From NCBI GenBank assembly GCA_029204045.2, contig CM055077.1:1943393-2007392 (forward strand): a stretch of DNA of 64,000 bases, read 5' to 3'. Numbering within the stretch: position 1 is the stretch's first letter; every line of letters starts with the position of its first letter. A model generated the notes under the pieces. That model was not told the DNA's origin. It saw nothing but the letters and a program-made list of their open reading frames with translations, and searched no databases. Source of the DNA: Tillandsia leiboldiana. Taxonomy: Eukaryota > Streptophyta > Magnoliopsida > Poales > Bromeliaceae. Positions 46,771-60,385 of the stretch are shown here, one piece after another. Made by a program: the position numbers and the translations under genes.

Positions 46771-47778
46771 TCATTCCCTATTTCGGGACGACGCGTCGTC
46801 TGCCGGGGCGGCCGGGGGAGTCCGCCCACAATCCTTGGGCCAGCGTCGCACCGCGTGTTGGGGTGGGGGTTTGCTGTCTAAAGAGTCCGCGCATCGTTGG
46901 TCGTCGGGCGAGTCCTTTGTCTGCACGGGGGCCGCCGCGCTCTCTGTTCCTCTTGGCGGTGGTGGCACGGCGGCGGAGGCGGGGGTGGGCCCTTGGGGGC
47001 AGGAGAAGTAATTGTGATCTGGCAAGCCGCACCGGTTACAATAGTGGTACCTCCAAGTGCATTCCGTCACTGGGTGCGCGCCCTTGCAGATGACGCAGGA
47101 TCCCGGTTGCACGTGCGCGCTCCCCTTAAGCCCTCGTTCGTCCTCCGGTGCTTGCGTCGGGCGTGGATTTGGTCGGCTCTCTGGATCGGTGCCCCCTTGA
47201 GGGGTGGAGGCAGCAGTTCCCTTAGGCTCAACATGTCGCGGCGCCGGGGGTCTACTGACAGCCGGCTTCAGAGGGCACTCATAACGCGTGTGGCCCGGCC
47301 TGCCACATCGGAAACAGTGTCCGTCCCGCCACGGGCAGCTCGTCATGAGGTGTGCGTTGCCGCATATGACGCACGGTTTCGGTGGCCTAGGTCTCTCCTC
47401 CGTCGTCTGCCCGAGGTTCTGCCCGGCTCTCGGGCGTTTGCTCGCCCGGCCCCTCCGATGGGGGTCCCCGGCCGACTCGGGGTAAGAGTATTCCTGCCGG
47501 GCTCGCTCTACGTTGGTGTGCACGGTCAGGTTAGTAGCCTCCTGGACGGTGGGAGGGCCCGTCGGCGGCATCCCGGGAGGGGCAACGCCTCTGCTGCCGC
47601 CCCGGAATCGGTCGACGCCCTCGAGTTCCTGTGTCAGCATGCTCAGGCGCTCCGCGAGAGTCAGCAGTTGCCCAGCCACGTCGCGCAGCTGGTTGCGGAG
47701 CAGGCGATTGGCTTCGTCGGCGATGTCCATTTCCGTCGTCGGTTGCTTGCTGAGTCGGCCCTCTATCTGTATGCACAC
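46771..47778 (-). CDS. Reduced Gag protein with duplicated double zinc-knuckle module
   Basis: 336 residues; a start at Met17 (47730, MDIADEANRLL) is equally likely. Residues 20-52 form a leucine-rich helix. A Gly/Pro and basic region follows (PHRRGRASKRPR). Two modules have identical spacing of metal ligands: C136, C139, H143, C148, C155, C158, H163, C168 and C228, C231, H235, C240, C247, C250, H255, C260. The second half of each is a classic CX2CX4HX4C knuckle (CFRCGRPGHTRYEC, CNRCGLPDHNYFSC). The first half is a CX2CX3HX4C variant. The capsid-type Retrotrans_gag domain expected between helix and knuckles is not recognisable. A nucleic-acid-binding role in packaging is inferred. The frame stops at 46771, just before a GT-rich splice-like site (CAG/GTACTT). 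Confidence 0.8.
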   Translation of the reverse strand: MCIQIEGRLSKQPTTEMDIADEANRLLRNQLRDVAGQLLTLAERLSMLTQELEGVDRFRGGSRGVAPPGMPPTGPPTVQEATNLTVHTNVERARQEYSYPESAGDPHRRGRASKRPRAGQNLGQTTEERPRPPKPCVICGNAHLMTSCPWRDGHCFRCGRPGHTRYECPLKPAVSRPPAPRHVEPKGTAASTPQGGTDPESRPNPRPTQAPEDERGLKGSAHVQPGSCVICKGAHPVTECTWRYHYCNRCGLPDHNYFSCPQGPTPASAAVPPPPRGTESAAAPVQTKDSPDDQRCADSLDSKPPPQHAVRRWPKDCGRTPPAAPADDASSRNRE

Positions 47779-47972
47779 AAAGAAGGTCGGCTTTAGTCTT
47801 TGCTAATAAGCAACGGCACATCGAACCACTTAGCTAGAGAAAGGACTCGGACTCTGACTCTGCGTCCCCGGCCGATGATCTAGTATGGGCCATGTCTGTC
47901 ACATGCCACAAGAGTCAACTCTAGACCACCCTACTAACAACAACCATAAAGTGAGAGAAAGGACTCAACATT

Positions 47973-47995
47973 CCCCCCCCCCCCCCCCCCCCCCC
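47973..47995 (-). repeat. Homopolymer tract, 23 G on the element sense strand
   Basis: 23 C in a row on the plus strand. It lies in the leader between the primer binding site and the Gag start. Confidence 0.95.
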
Positions 47996-48100
47996 GGTCA
48001 CTCATGTTCTACAGTTCTATACCCTACCCATTTCATTCATGTGTAGGCGAGTGAGGTGTTCCCGCGGATGTCGGCACTAACTGTTGTGATTGAAAGAATT

Positions 48101-48111
48101 CTCTGATACCA
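48101..48111 (-). promoter_or_regulatory. Primer binding site (tRNA-iMet type)
   Basis: TGGTATCAGAG on the minus strand, starting 7 bases inside the sense 5' LTR end. It is the usual complement of the initiator Met tRNA 3' end used by plant LTR elements. Confidence 0.85.
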
Positions 48112-48118
48112 TTTAATC

Positions 48119-51100
48119 TGTCACGCCCCGGGGGGTTTGTTTTAGCGGAAACGATTCATAAAGATCAAACATTTGACGTGTAAAATTTTTTTTTTTGTTT
48201 AAAAGAGAACCCCTCTTCCCCGGCACATGCCCAGACCCGCCACACATACAGGATCACTCTGCAAACGGACAGAGTCTCCCCTGTATGTGCACGGCGTAGC
48301 GTTCAGTACATATTCCAACATACACAACCAATCAATCACAACAATTATTCACATACAACCAGCATTCTAAACTAATTAAAAACGTCTGGCCGATCAATTT
48401 GGAAAGGATAAATCCACAGTTTTGAAAGAGCGCCTACCCGGCGCTTACGTTTTGAAAGCGAGTTTCGAAATCAGCATAAATCCACAAGGTTTGAAAACGG
48501 TGCCCACCCGACACCAAGTTTTGAAATCCCTTTCGCAATCCATAAATCCACGGGGTTTTGAAACCAGTGCCCACCCGACACTTAGATTTTAAAAACGGTT
48601 TTCGCAATCTTTTCTTTGGCTTTTGCCTTTTTGATTTTCAAATGGTCAACGGAAATGAAAGGAAGAGTAACGTATATGAGGATAACTAAATGCAACCCGT
48701 ACCGACATCCACGCCGACCCCACGAGGGTATCGCGAACCTCTCACATAACTACAATGTAATGAAAAGCAAGAATGAAAGAAGAAATACAGTCCAGGGTCC
48801 CCAGCGACCCAACTGCTCCCGTCCCGTCCTCACCGCCGCCTATCTCTCCCCCCGTCTGGACCCTGTCACAAAGTGGGATGTCAGTGACGTAAAAATAGTA
48901 GAGCAGGAGAATATAATAACACAAACCGTGAAGACAACCGGAGCAACCACCCTCTCAAGGAGGAAAGGCAGCCTGTACACCTGTATCCTGTAATGCCCGG
49001 GCACGTCGGACAACTAAACCGACGGCCCAAACCGCACCTGCAGAAACCCGACCACGTCGGACAACTAAACCGACGGGTCGCACCGCTCGCACCTCGGCGC
49101 CTCAACCCCACCACTAATAAGGGGCCCCACTACGTCACCTCGTGGGTATACACGGGTCATAGACCACTTTTCCGGAAAAGCGCACCCTTTGCGGTGGCCA
49201 AACCGCGGGTGCGCGTGTGGCAACCTCGAGCCAAGTAACCATAACCACCATCATGTCAGCATCATAATATAAATAACAAGAGTAATGCGGTAAAGTGCAT
49301 AATCGAAAGCAAGGTAATAATACGCGCACTCGAAGGTGGCCCGCCAACATATAGTGATAAAAAGAGAACAACCGTCGGTAACCGACGCTAAACACTATAG
49401 AGAACCCACTAACATGCATAAGCTATTGCTCATCACTATTCAACCCCAGTACGCTTAGAATAGACCCCGTTCAATATGACAGAATTTAGAGGCTAGGACA
49501 AGGTAAATACAACCCACCTGAATGTAGGCCGATCCCGAACTCCCGCTAGACTACCGGGAGGCTGGTGCTGAACTGCTGGGCCCTGAACAGAGACTGTAGT
49601 CAGAACTAGACTCACACATACCCATCCTGACAACACTACAGCAACACGACGCTAACACGGAATAATATAGCCGATTTACGGAGCAAGGTCCGATTCCCGC
49701 TCAACAAGAGCCCACGGAACTCTAACAATCTGTCCAGCAGGTATGAAAGAAGAAAAACTGTCTAAAGGCTGCCAGCGTGTCCCAAATACATGTAGCTCCA
49801 TAGTACGTGTTAATTATGTATAATCATTCTACATTAATTACTTGTTTCGACTCGTTCTTGAAATCCGGGGGTCCAAAATTGACGCCGTAAGTTTCAGCGT
49901 GTTCATTACGACGCGACCCAGGCCGTGCTTATAAGTTTGGACTGATACGGATCCCGAGGGCAAAGTTGGCCCAACAATTACTAAGTTCAACGAGCCACTA
50001 TGCTAAAACTTAATTAATACATGATCGAAACGGAGAGTTAGCTAGAGCATGGAGATCAGCATGGACCAGGTACAACGGGGCTCACCTGAGGCTTGCCGGA
50101 GGTTGGCCGGAACAGCGGCCGGAGCAGCACCACCCGAATGGTCCCAACTCGGGTCGGGTGTTCTTGAGCAGCACGGGTCCAGGCCTGGGATCAAGGTGAG
50201 CATGGGTTAGAGGGAGATCCCAGCAGAGGTTTGGTCCAGGTGGGGTCGAGCCCCGGCGGCCGGAGGCGGCGGCGGCCGGAGATCAGCCCACAATAGGTAA
50301 CTCGGGAGCAGCCACTTGGAGATTAATTACAGGGGCCTCTCGGCCCAACTTAAAAATCGTAGGGACCTTATAATTAATGCTCAGGGCTTACCTGTGGGGT
50401 TGGCCGAGGCCCAGGTCGCCGGCGATGGCCGGAGGTGGCCTCGAGTGCAACCTCGGGTGCAACTACGGAGATCAAGGAATGCCCACGTTAAGTTCTGCAT
50501 GCAACAAGGTGGGAGGACTTTTACAGACTCCACGCGCTTACCTGGGTTGTTCCCGGCGACGGACGAGCGCCGGCAAGGGGCGCCGGCGAGGCTCGGTAGA
50601 GCTTCAAGGGCCGTCAATGGCAAAGTCCGGCGCGGCGGCTCCGGGTCGGAGAAAGTTGGATCAAGATGCTCCCCGACCCACCAGGGTGCTTCCAGCAGGG
50701 GTGGCCGGCGTCGGGAGGCCGCGGCGGCGCCGGACGGCGGCGATCGGCGAAAACGCCAAGGTCGGGTTTCTAGGGCTGGCTTGCGTGAGCCCGATCTTCG
50801 TCCGATCACCCGCAAGTCTTGTGGAGAGGTTGCAGTCCTCGAGAGGAGGTGATCCAACGGCTCTGATCTCGCGCCGGGCGGTCGGATGGTGGTGGCACTT
50901 GGGATCGGTCACGAGAACGATAATCCGGCGGGGTTGCTCCCGCCGGTGATCGTGACGGCGGCCGCAGCTGGGCCTGTACCGAGGGGGCTTCCGTGATGTC
51001 AGAAACCCATCTGTAGGGTCCTTGTACCAAAATAACGAGAAGATCCCGAGAGCTTACCTTCGCCGGAAAGATCAAGGATGAGGAAGCTCGCCGCGGCGGC

Positions 51101-52214
51101 GCACGGCGGCGGCCGGGGCTGGCTTCACTCGGGCTCGGACGCGGCTTCACGAGGGACTCCACAGGCAGAGGCTGGGTCGACCAGGGTCCTTCGCAGCACC
51201 TCCCTCCCACAACCCGAGAGATCAAGGTGATTCTTGATCTTTCTTTTCCGGCAATAGCGAGGCGGCGGCCGGTGCGGGGTGGTCCGGGAAGTGCGGCAGG
51301 AGGGGGCAGATTGTTGGAGTTGCGGCTGGGAGAGGGGGCTACGGGGCTTAGGGTTTTCGAAGCCCTAGCTCAAGCTACACGTATATATATATACATATAA
51401 GCACTAGTTGCAATTTAGTCCCTCCAACTCTGTTCTTTCCCGCCTGGTCCTCTCAGCAGCTTACAATCACTATTAGGTCCCTCTCTACGCAGGGGCGCGC
51501 TTTCCGAGGCAGGTTCTATAGGGTTTCATGTGCAAAAAGCTGCAATTTCTCCGTATTTCACGCTTTTCGAGATGTTCTGTTCGTCGAAACGAAAAATGGG
51601 CTTCGCCACGACGTCCAGCTCGACGAAACCTATCAGGTAGCGATTTCCGATTTTCGAGAAACTGCCCAGATGAAAACTCGGTCCATCAATACTGTGCCCA
51701 AATATAGTTATCGCGCTTTTCGAGACTCTAGGGTCGTCAAACGAAAATTCCGTCAGTGTCATTGCGTCCAAAATGACGAAACCATTCAAAACGACTACCT
51801 GGATCACCATGTTCGGAATCCGAACAGTGAAACAGTCAGCGTTGCATTCGTCGGGGTGTCGAAGGTTGGGGTTACTATTCATCTACAGTGTTAACTTAAA
51901 AACACTGTGCGCAGGCCGCTGTTACATGGGTCCCGATGATTCGCTCGCTTCTTCATCGATTTCTGGACGATCCGACCGTCAGATCGAAAAATACTGAATA
52001 TGAATCTCGTTCAGTTCGATGAGACGATCGCAACGGTCAATTCGGATTTCCAAGGTCACGTCCGGATTGGAAATTAGTCTTTTTGCCTCGTAAATCGTGC
52101 AACTTGCACACTGGCGATTGACCATATAGGCCAACAGGGGTCTTTTGAGATCAAAACCAGGTCAAAAATCACCTTTAGACTACTCCTTAACATAAAATAT
52201 TTCGAGTTCTTACA
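48119..52214 (-). repeat. LTR, right copy (sense 5' LTR)
   Basis: 4096 bp. Compared with the left copy I find g/a at 41554/48164, a small replacement with 1-bp gain at about 41848/48458, c/t at 42232/48843 and a/g at 43700/50311. It should contain the active promoter for the minus-strand transcript. Confidence 0.95.
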
Positions 52215-52219
52215 ATAAT

Positions 52220-54534
<2,315 letters not shown>

Positions 54535-54765
54535 GAGAGAAGAGTTTATATGCTTTTAAAAGCATAATTTTATTTATATTTGTGAATTTTTCATAATTAA
54601 ATTTATATTGAGATTTGTATTTTTATAAAGTCAACTAAAGAGAGAGAAAAATAAAGCAAAAAATATAAATCTCAATACAAATTCAATGGTAAAAAATTTA
54701 TAAGTATAAATGGAGTTGTATTTTTAAAAAACATATAAGCTTTACTCATATATATATATATATAA
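54535..54765. mobile_element. Fold-back MITE, family C
   Basis: The left end 'agagtttatatgcttttaaa' is inverted at the right ('aaaaacatataagcttt'). 'tcaactaaagagagagaaaa' is in the centre and 'tttcataattaaatttatat' faces 'ttcaatggtaaaaaattta'. A long (TA)n tract (54776-54866) follows. Confidence 0.7.
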
Positions 54766-54772
54766 ATGGAGT

Positions 54773-54865
<93 letters not shown>

Positions 54866-54867
<2 letters not shown>

Positions 54868-55688
54868 TATTTTTTTTTTATACTATTCAATTTTTTTCGA
54901 TAATTTAAGTCTATTAAAAATATCTTTAAAATATATTTTACATATTTTATTGATATTTTTTTATTAATGATCGATAAGTCTCAAAATTAGTAATTTTAAT
55001 TGCTAATTTGATGTATTTGTATTTAACTGCGTAGAACGATTCAAATTGAATAAAATTTTGATAAACTCTTTTTTCATTATTTAGAGAAAGATCAATTTCT
55101 TTGATTTGAAATTTAAATTTATTATTATTATTTTTTATAAAAGTTTTATTTTTAATCGTTTAATTTAAAATCGTTTGTTTTATAGATAAAATAATAACAA
55201 AAAATTATAAAAATTAATTTTTTAATATTTTTAATAATATAAATTAAGTTCAGTAGAGTGGAACGTTGATTCAGATATTTATCATCGAAAATAACTTGGT
55301 TGCATACGGACAATAAAGATCGAGAACATTGGTAAGAGAGAAATGATGTTTGTACACTAAAAAATTATACATAATCTTAATATTTGATTAGTCTAATAAT
55401 TCAGATAATGTTTTTAGATCTTTAATATTAGAGAGAAGTGAAGTTCGGCATGAATCTAGCATGGCTTGTACCAATGGAAAACTGGACGAAATCGGCTTGA
55501 ACCAACTTAATTAGGACTGAATTTTGAAAGCGATATTGCTTTGGTACCAACAATATAATCCGTGATCGAAAAGAAAGAAGATAAGTAAACATAAATATTT
55601 TATTAATACAAAAAACTAATACAATCAATCGTTCCTAACGCAAGTGGCAAAAGTTTTGATGAAACCTAATTGTTTTATATTTCTAGTT

Positions 55689-55719
<31 letters not shown>

Positions 55720-56309
55720 ACTGACACAACTGAGTAGCCATCTCTCTGAGTAAACTCAGGCTCATTAAGTCTCGGCCATTGTACCCACACATCTCCAAGA
55801 ACACCTAACACCTAACACGTACTTGTAGGTGAACAAACCATGACAACTCCTATTATTATATTAATCAAACCAACTTTAAAATAAATTCGAATTCTCAATC
55901 CTACTCTAACTAGGAAAATTTTCACAGATACCTAAACTCTTTGACTCTAGAGTTTGGATTAATTATATGTAACCAAGCTTGTTGATTAGGCTCAAACTCA
56001 GAAAAATACATACTTAGTTTAGACAATTATAAAAATTTTGAGTGTTCATATATAGAAAGATAGCAGCAATTCATTGGCTTTGTTTATTTTATTTTTTTTT
56101 AGATACAGATTCAAATTTAGTTAGAAATACGAAGTAACTAAGTTTCTAACTTAGCCAATTGATTGGGACCTAATTTGAAAGGGCAAATAGTGGGGGGCTC
56201 GTTTCACATTCTCACCTAGAAGGACAATATAAGACTCCATGATGAGAATAGAGTTTAGTAAACCATCTTAAACAACCATTTATCCTTTGCTTGTGCTACT
56301 ACTATTACA
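54866..56309. other. AT-rich 5' flank of the wax synthase gene
   Basis: No gene is supported. A plus-strand SINE fragment with box A (CCTAACGCAAGTGGC) and a poly(A) tail is at 55632-55715. A minus-strand relative is at about 56056-56155, within 260 bases of the start codon. Confidence 0.55.
55632..55715 (+). mobile_element. Short SINE copy with poly(A) tail
   Basis: It begins 'cgttcctaacgcaagtggc' (box A-like), continues to 'ttatatttctagtt' and ends in about 29 A residues. Compared with the longer copies the box B region and most of the body are deleted. Confidence 0.5.
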
Positions 56310-56565
56310 ATGGCCGTGGCCTCGAAGGGTGGTGAAGAGTTGGAGATGGAGAGAGAGGAGAAAGAAGAAGAAGAAGAAGAAGCCCTGGAGGAGCCAGTGA
56401 GCCCCATTGGGCAGTACTTCAACAGCGACGCGCTCTCCATTTGCATCCTGGGCATATTCGAATCCGAAGTCCCCATTGATGTGGCTCCTGTTTTGTGGAC
56501 GTTGGAGAACGTCTTCTTAACCCTTCATCCACGCTTCTCTTCTATCATGGTACTGTACATCTCTG

Positions 56566-56627
<62 letters not shown>

Positions 56628-59600
56628 TAGAATTAGATTATCATATTATTAATAGCAATTAATCATTAGCGATATTAGAATGGAAAGATATGCTATAATA
56701 ATAATAATAATAATAATAATAATTTTTAAAAATTTAATACATGATTAGTAAACTAATATAATTTAAAAATATAGAAATAATTAAAAAAATAGATGTAACG
56801 GGAGAAGATTTGATAGTACAAAATATTATGTTATTGATAGTATATATATTAGTTAAACTCATATATATATATATATAAAAAGTAGAGTTTATATACTTTT
56901 AAACGATCAAGACAATTCATAAAGTAAGAATATCATACCTGATCTCATATATGATCTCAAAGCTTGTTTTGTATCTTTTTTAAAATTTATTTATTTTTTT
57001 ATTCAGTTAACAAGGTTTTAATTTAAACTTAATATCGGAGCCCCTTATTAACTTTTTTTATATATATAGCATTGGAATTTAATTCCCCTCTTCTAGCTTG
57101 TTGAGCCTTGTTTTAACTTAGGTTTTTTTTTTGTTTTTTTTTTTTTATTTGTGCAGTGTTTATTTGGCTTAGTTCGTTGATTGTTTCGGTAGAATATAAT
57201 TTGGTTCTTATTATACCACGGTATTGAATTCCCGTCACATGCTAATAAAATTTAGATAATTTTTTCTTTAGTAAAATTTTCAAAAGCACCAACTTTTCTA
57301 AGAATGAAATGAATGAAAATAATTTTTCAGTCATAAAACTATTTTTTAGAATATCTTCTGTCAAATGAAATCGAGCTAATGACTCATTTAGTCTTATTAA
57401 AAATAAAATTTTTTAATCTAGTATTCTTTTTAAAATAATTTATAATCTAATCTTATTTGGATGGATTAGGAAAAAAAAAAAGAAAAAAAAAAGTAATATT
57501 TATCATTTGGTTTGCCTAGCTAGTAAAAATGAAAAAATCACAAAAAATAAATAAATAAATAAATGATCTTGCTGGGCTATAGTTTCGGAAAGTAAGTCCG
57601 GTTCAGTACCGCACGACGCGAATATAATAAATAGATCATTCGTCTGAAGTACATAAGATTACGGTAATTGTTGATTTTGATTATGATTCGATTTAATTTG
57701 ATATTGATAAAATGTTGACTCATTTATGTTATAAGTTAACATTTTGAATATATCCGATTGGAGAATTTTAGAGTTAAGCTTATGTCACGAGAAACGTAGT
57801 TGTTTTTAAAAACAAATAAAAGTATCACTATATATATATATATATGATCTCAGGTTCGGGACGATCAGGGGAACCAACGGTGGGAACGCGTCGCAGTTGA
57901 TCTAAATCACCACGTCAAATCCCCCACGTTCCCGGGGAGTTTAACTACCTACGAGAAGCAGGTGAAACAGCACCTCACAAAGATTGCGAACGATAAGCTT
58001 CCGCAGAATCGTCCCCTGTGGGACCTCCACATCATGAACTACCCGACGGCGGCCGCGGCGGCGACGGTGGTCCTGAAGCTCCACCACGCGCTCGGCGACG
58101 GCTACTCCCTCATGGGGGCCATCTTCTCGTGTGTGCGGTGCGCCGACGACCCCTCGCGGCCGCTCACGTTCCCTCACTACAAGCCGCAGGGGCCAGGGAC
58201 GGCGCCGGCGAAGGAGAGGGGCCCAGCGAGCGCGGCGTGGCGCACCGTGCGGCGGGGGGTGGCGGTCGGGTTCAACACGATGCGCGACTTTGGGTGGAGC
58301 CTGCTGAAGAGCAACGCGCTAGTGGATGGGCGGAGTGCGGTGCGCTCGGGGGCCGCCGGAGTCGAGTTCCTGCCCGTCGAGATCTCTGCCGTGGCTTTTG
58401 CTATGGAGGACATCAAGAGGATCAAGGATAAGCTCAACGCCGTAAGTATAATAGCGGGGTTAAATAGAGGCTGAGTCAAATATAAGTTGACTAGTTAAAA
58501 CATCGAATTAAAAATTTCAGTTCGTCTTCGATTTACTTATTAACGAGCGGAACATGAGCAGACTCACAAATAATTTATCTATTTTAAAAAATTAAAAAGT
58601 TTATTTAATAATTAAAATAAAATTTTATATTTGAGTTGCCTATAGTTTAAATAACAAAAATTGATAATGTATATATTAGAGCTATATTAAGCTGAATATG
58701 ATTGAGTTAAGCTTAATTATTGATCAATTCATTTATTAAATTAGCAATCAATCTCAAATTCATTTTAAGTGGGACACAAATGGACTAGCGAAGCTAAATC
58801 GGTTTGTAAATTGGTAATTAGTAAAGGAAAAAAAAAAAACAAAAAAAAAAAGGAATTTGATCTCACGTTGGAGATTGTCCAATCAAATTTTTATCCACCA
58901 ACTTCTCTTACACTCGTTAACATGGCGCGCGCGCGCGCACACAGACGGTGAACGACGTTGTCGCCGGCATAATGTTCTACGCGACCCGGCTGTACGTTCA
59001 TGCTGCTCGGAAAAACGGCGGCGGCAGCAACGGGAAGCCGGCGCAGCAGCCGGCGATGACGGCGCTGGTTCTGCTGAACACAAGGCACGCCACCGGCTAC
59101 CGGAGCATGTCAGAGATGACGCGGGGGCGGTCCAAGTCACCCTGGGGCAACCACTTCGCCTTCCTCCACGTCTCCGTCCCCTCGTGCGGTGCCGACGCCA
59201 GCGCGGCGGATCCCGTGAGCTTCGTGCTCGAGGCGAAGAGGACCATCAAGGCGAAGAGGGCGTCCCTCGCCGTGTTCCTCACCGCGCACCTGCTCGAGGC
59301 TCTCAGGAAGCTCCGAGGAGCTGAGGTATCTACTTTATCTGGGTGTTCCTATCAGGGACAGATCTACAGTAGATATTATGATTTTTTAATATTTTTAAAA
59401 TCATATAATAGTCTATTATTAAGTTACCAAAAAAAATTAAAAATAGTATAAATTTTAAAAATCAAAAATATTTTCTTTTTAAAAAAATTATATTGTCTCA
59501 TGGTCACGAAATATAAATTTATTTAATTTCATCGTATTGTAATACTTAATTCATAAATTATACTTAATTTTTTTGATATATCGTAATACTTAATTTGTAA

Positions 59601-60314
59601 ATTATACTAAATTTTAATACATAATTTTTTTGATATAATTTTTTATAGATATCTAGATAATTATTATTTTAATAAAAAAAATAATTATACTCTATTTTTA
59701 TAAAAAATATATATTAAAAATTTAAAAGTTAATGAATAAAAAATTATTTATATATAATTTTTTTTATTAATAAATTTTAAAAATTAATATATTTTGTATG
59801 ATTTATTTTTAGCCTTTCTAAAATTAAAATTCTGGCTGCGTCTATGATGGAAACATTATAAAATTATCAGTATTTTTATTTTTTTCTTCATATTTTCATA
59901 AAATTGACTATCAGTAATCTATTTTTAACATTTTATATTGGGGCAATTTCTTATATACCCCTAAAAATTTTTCTTTTTTTAGATTTACCCCTCTTAGAAG
60001 GTTAATATTAAAACTACCATTCTTACGTTCCAACTTCTTTCTAAAATACCCCTGAAGTTAATTGGAGCTGCCGTTATCTGTGTGAAATTACTATTTTGCC
60101 CTTTCAAATATACTCTTCTACTATAACCAACTTTTCTTATATACCCTTACACTCTGTTTGGATTGGGTATAAAGGGGGATATCCCCCCTTTATACCCAAA
60201 CGGTTTGGGGATATCCCCGTTTGGGGATATCCCCCAAACGGAGATATCCCTCATTATTGTATGGGGATATCCCCGTTGGTTTAAACCCACCCAGGTATTA
60301 CCCCCTTCTCCCCT

Positions 60315-60385
<71 letters not shown>

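Larger units (their letters stand above)
41504..52219 (-). mobile_element. Complete non-autonomous LTR retrotransposon (Gypsy-like, Gag only)
   Basis: The element spans 41509-52214 (10.7 kb) and is flanked by the 5-bp duplication ATAAT at 41504-41508 and 52215-52219. Two direct LTRs of 4095 and 4096 bp enclose only 2515 bp. It reads on the minus strand: the LTR starts TGTAAGAACTC and ends GGGGCGTGACA, the primer site TGGTATCAGAG follows the sense 5' LTR, and a Gag ORF with zinc knuckles comes next. Near the other LTR is CGGGGACGAAACTTCTTTT, resembling the end of Tekay/Del-type Gypsy elements. Protease, reverse transcriptase, RNase H and integrase are not visible, so it must be mobilised in trans. 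The LTRs differ at only about four sites, so the insertion is recent. Confidence 0.95.

Noticed and set aside
46897..47796. A 299-residue plus-strand frame opposite Gag
   Set aside because: The Gag frame on the other strand has zinc-knuckle motifs and agrees with the primer site orientation; this one has no motif.
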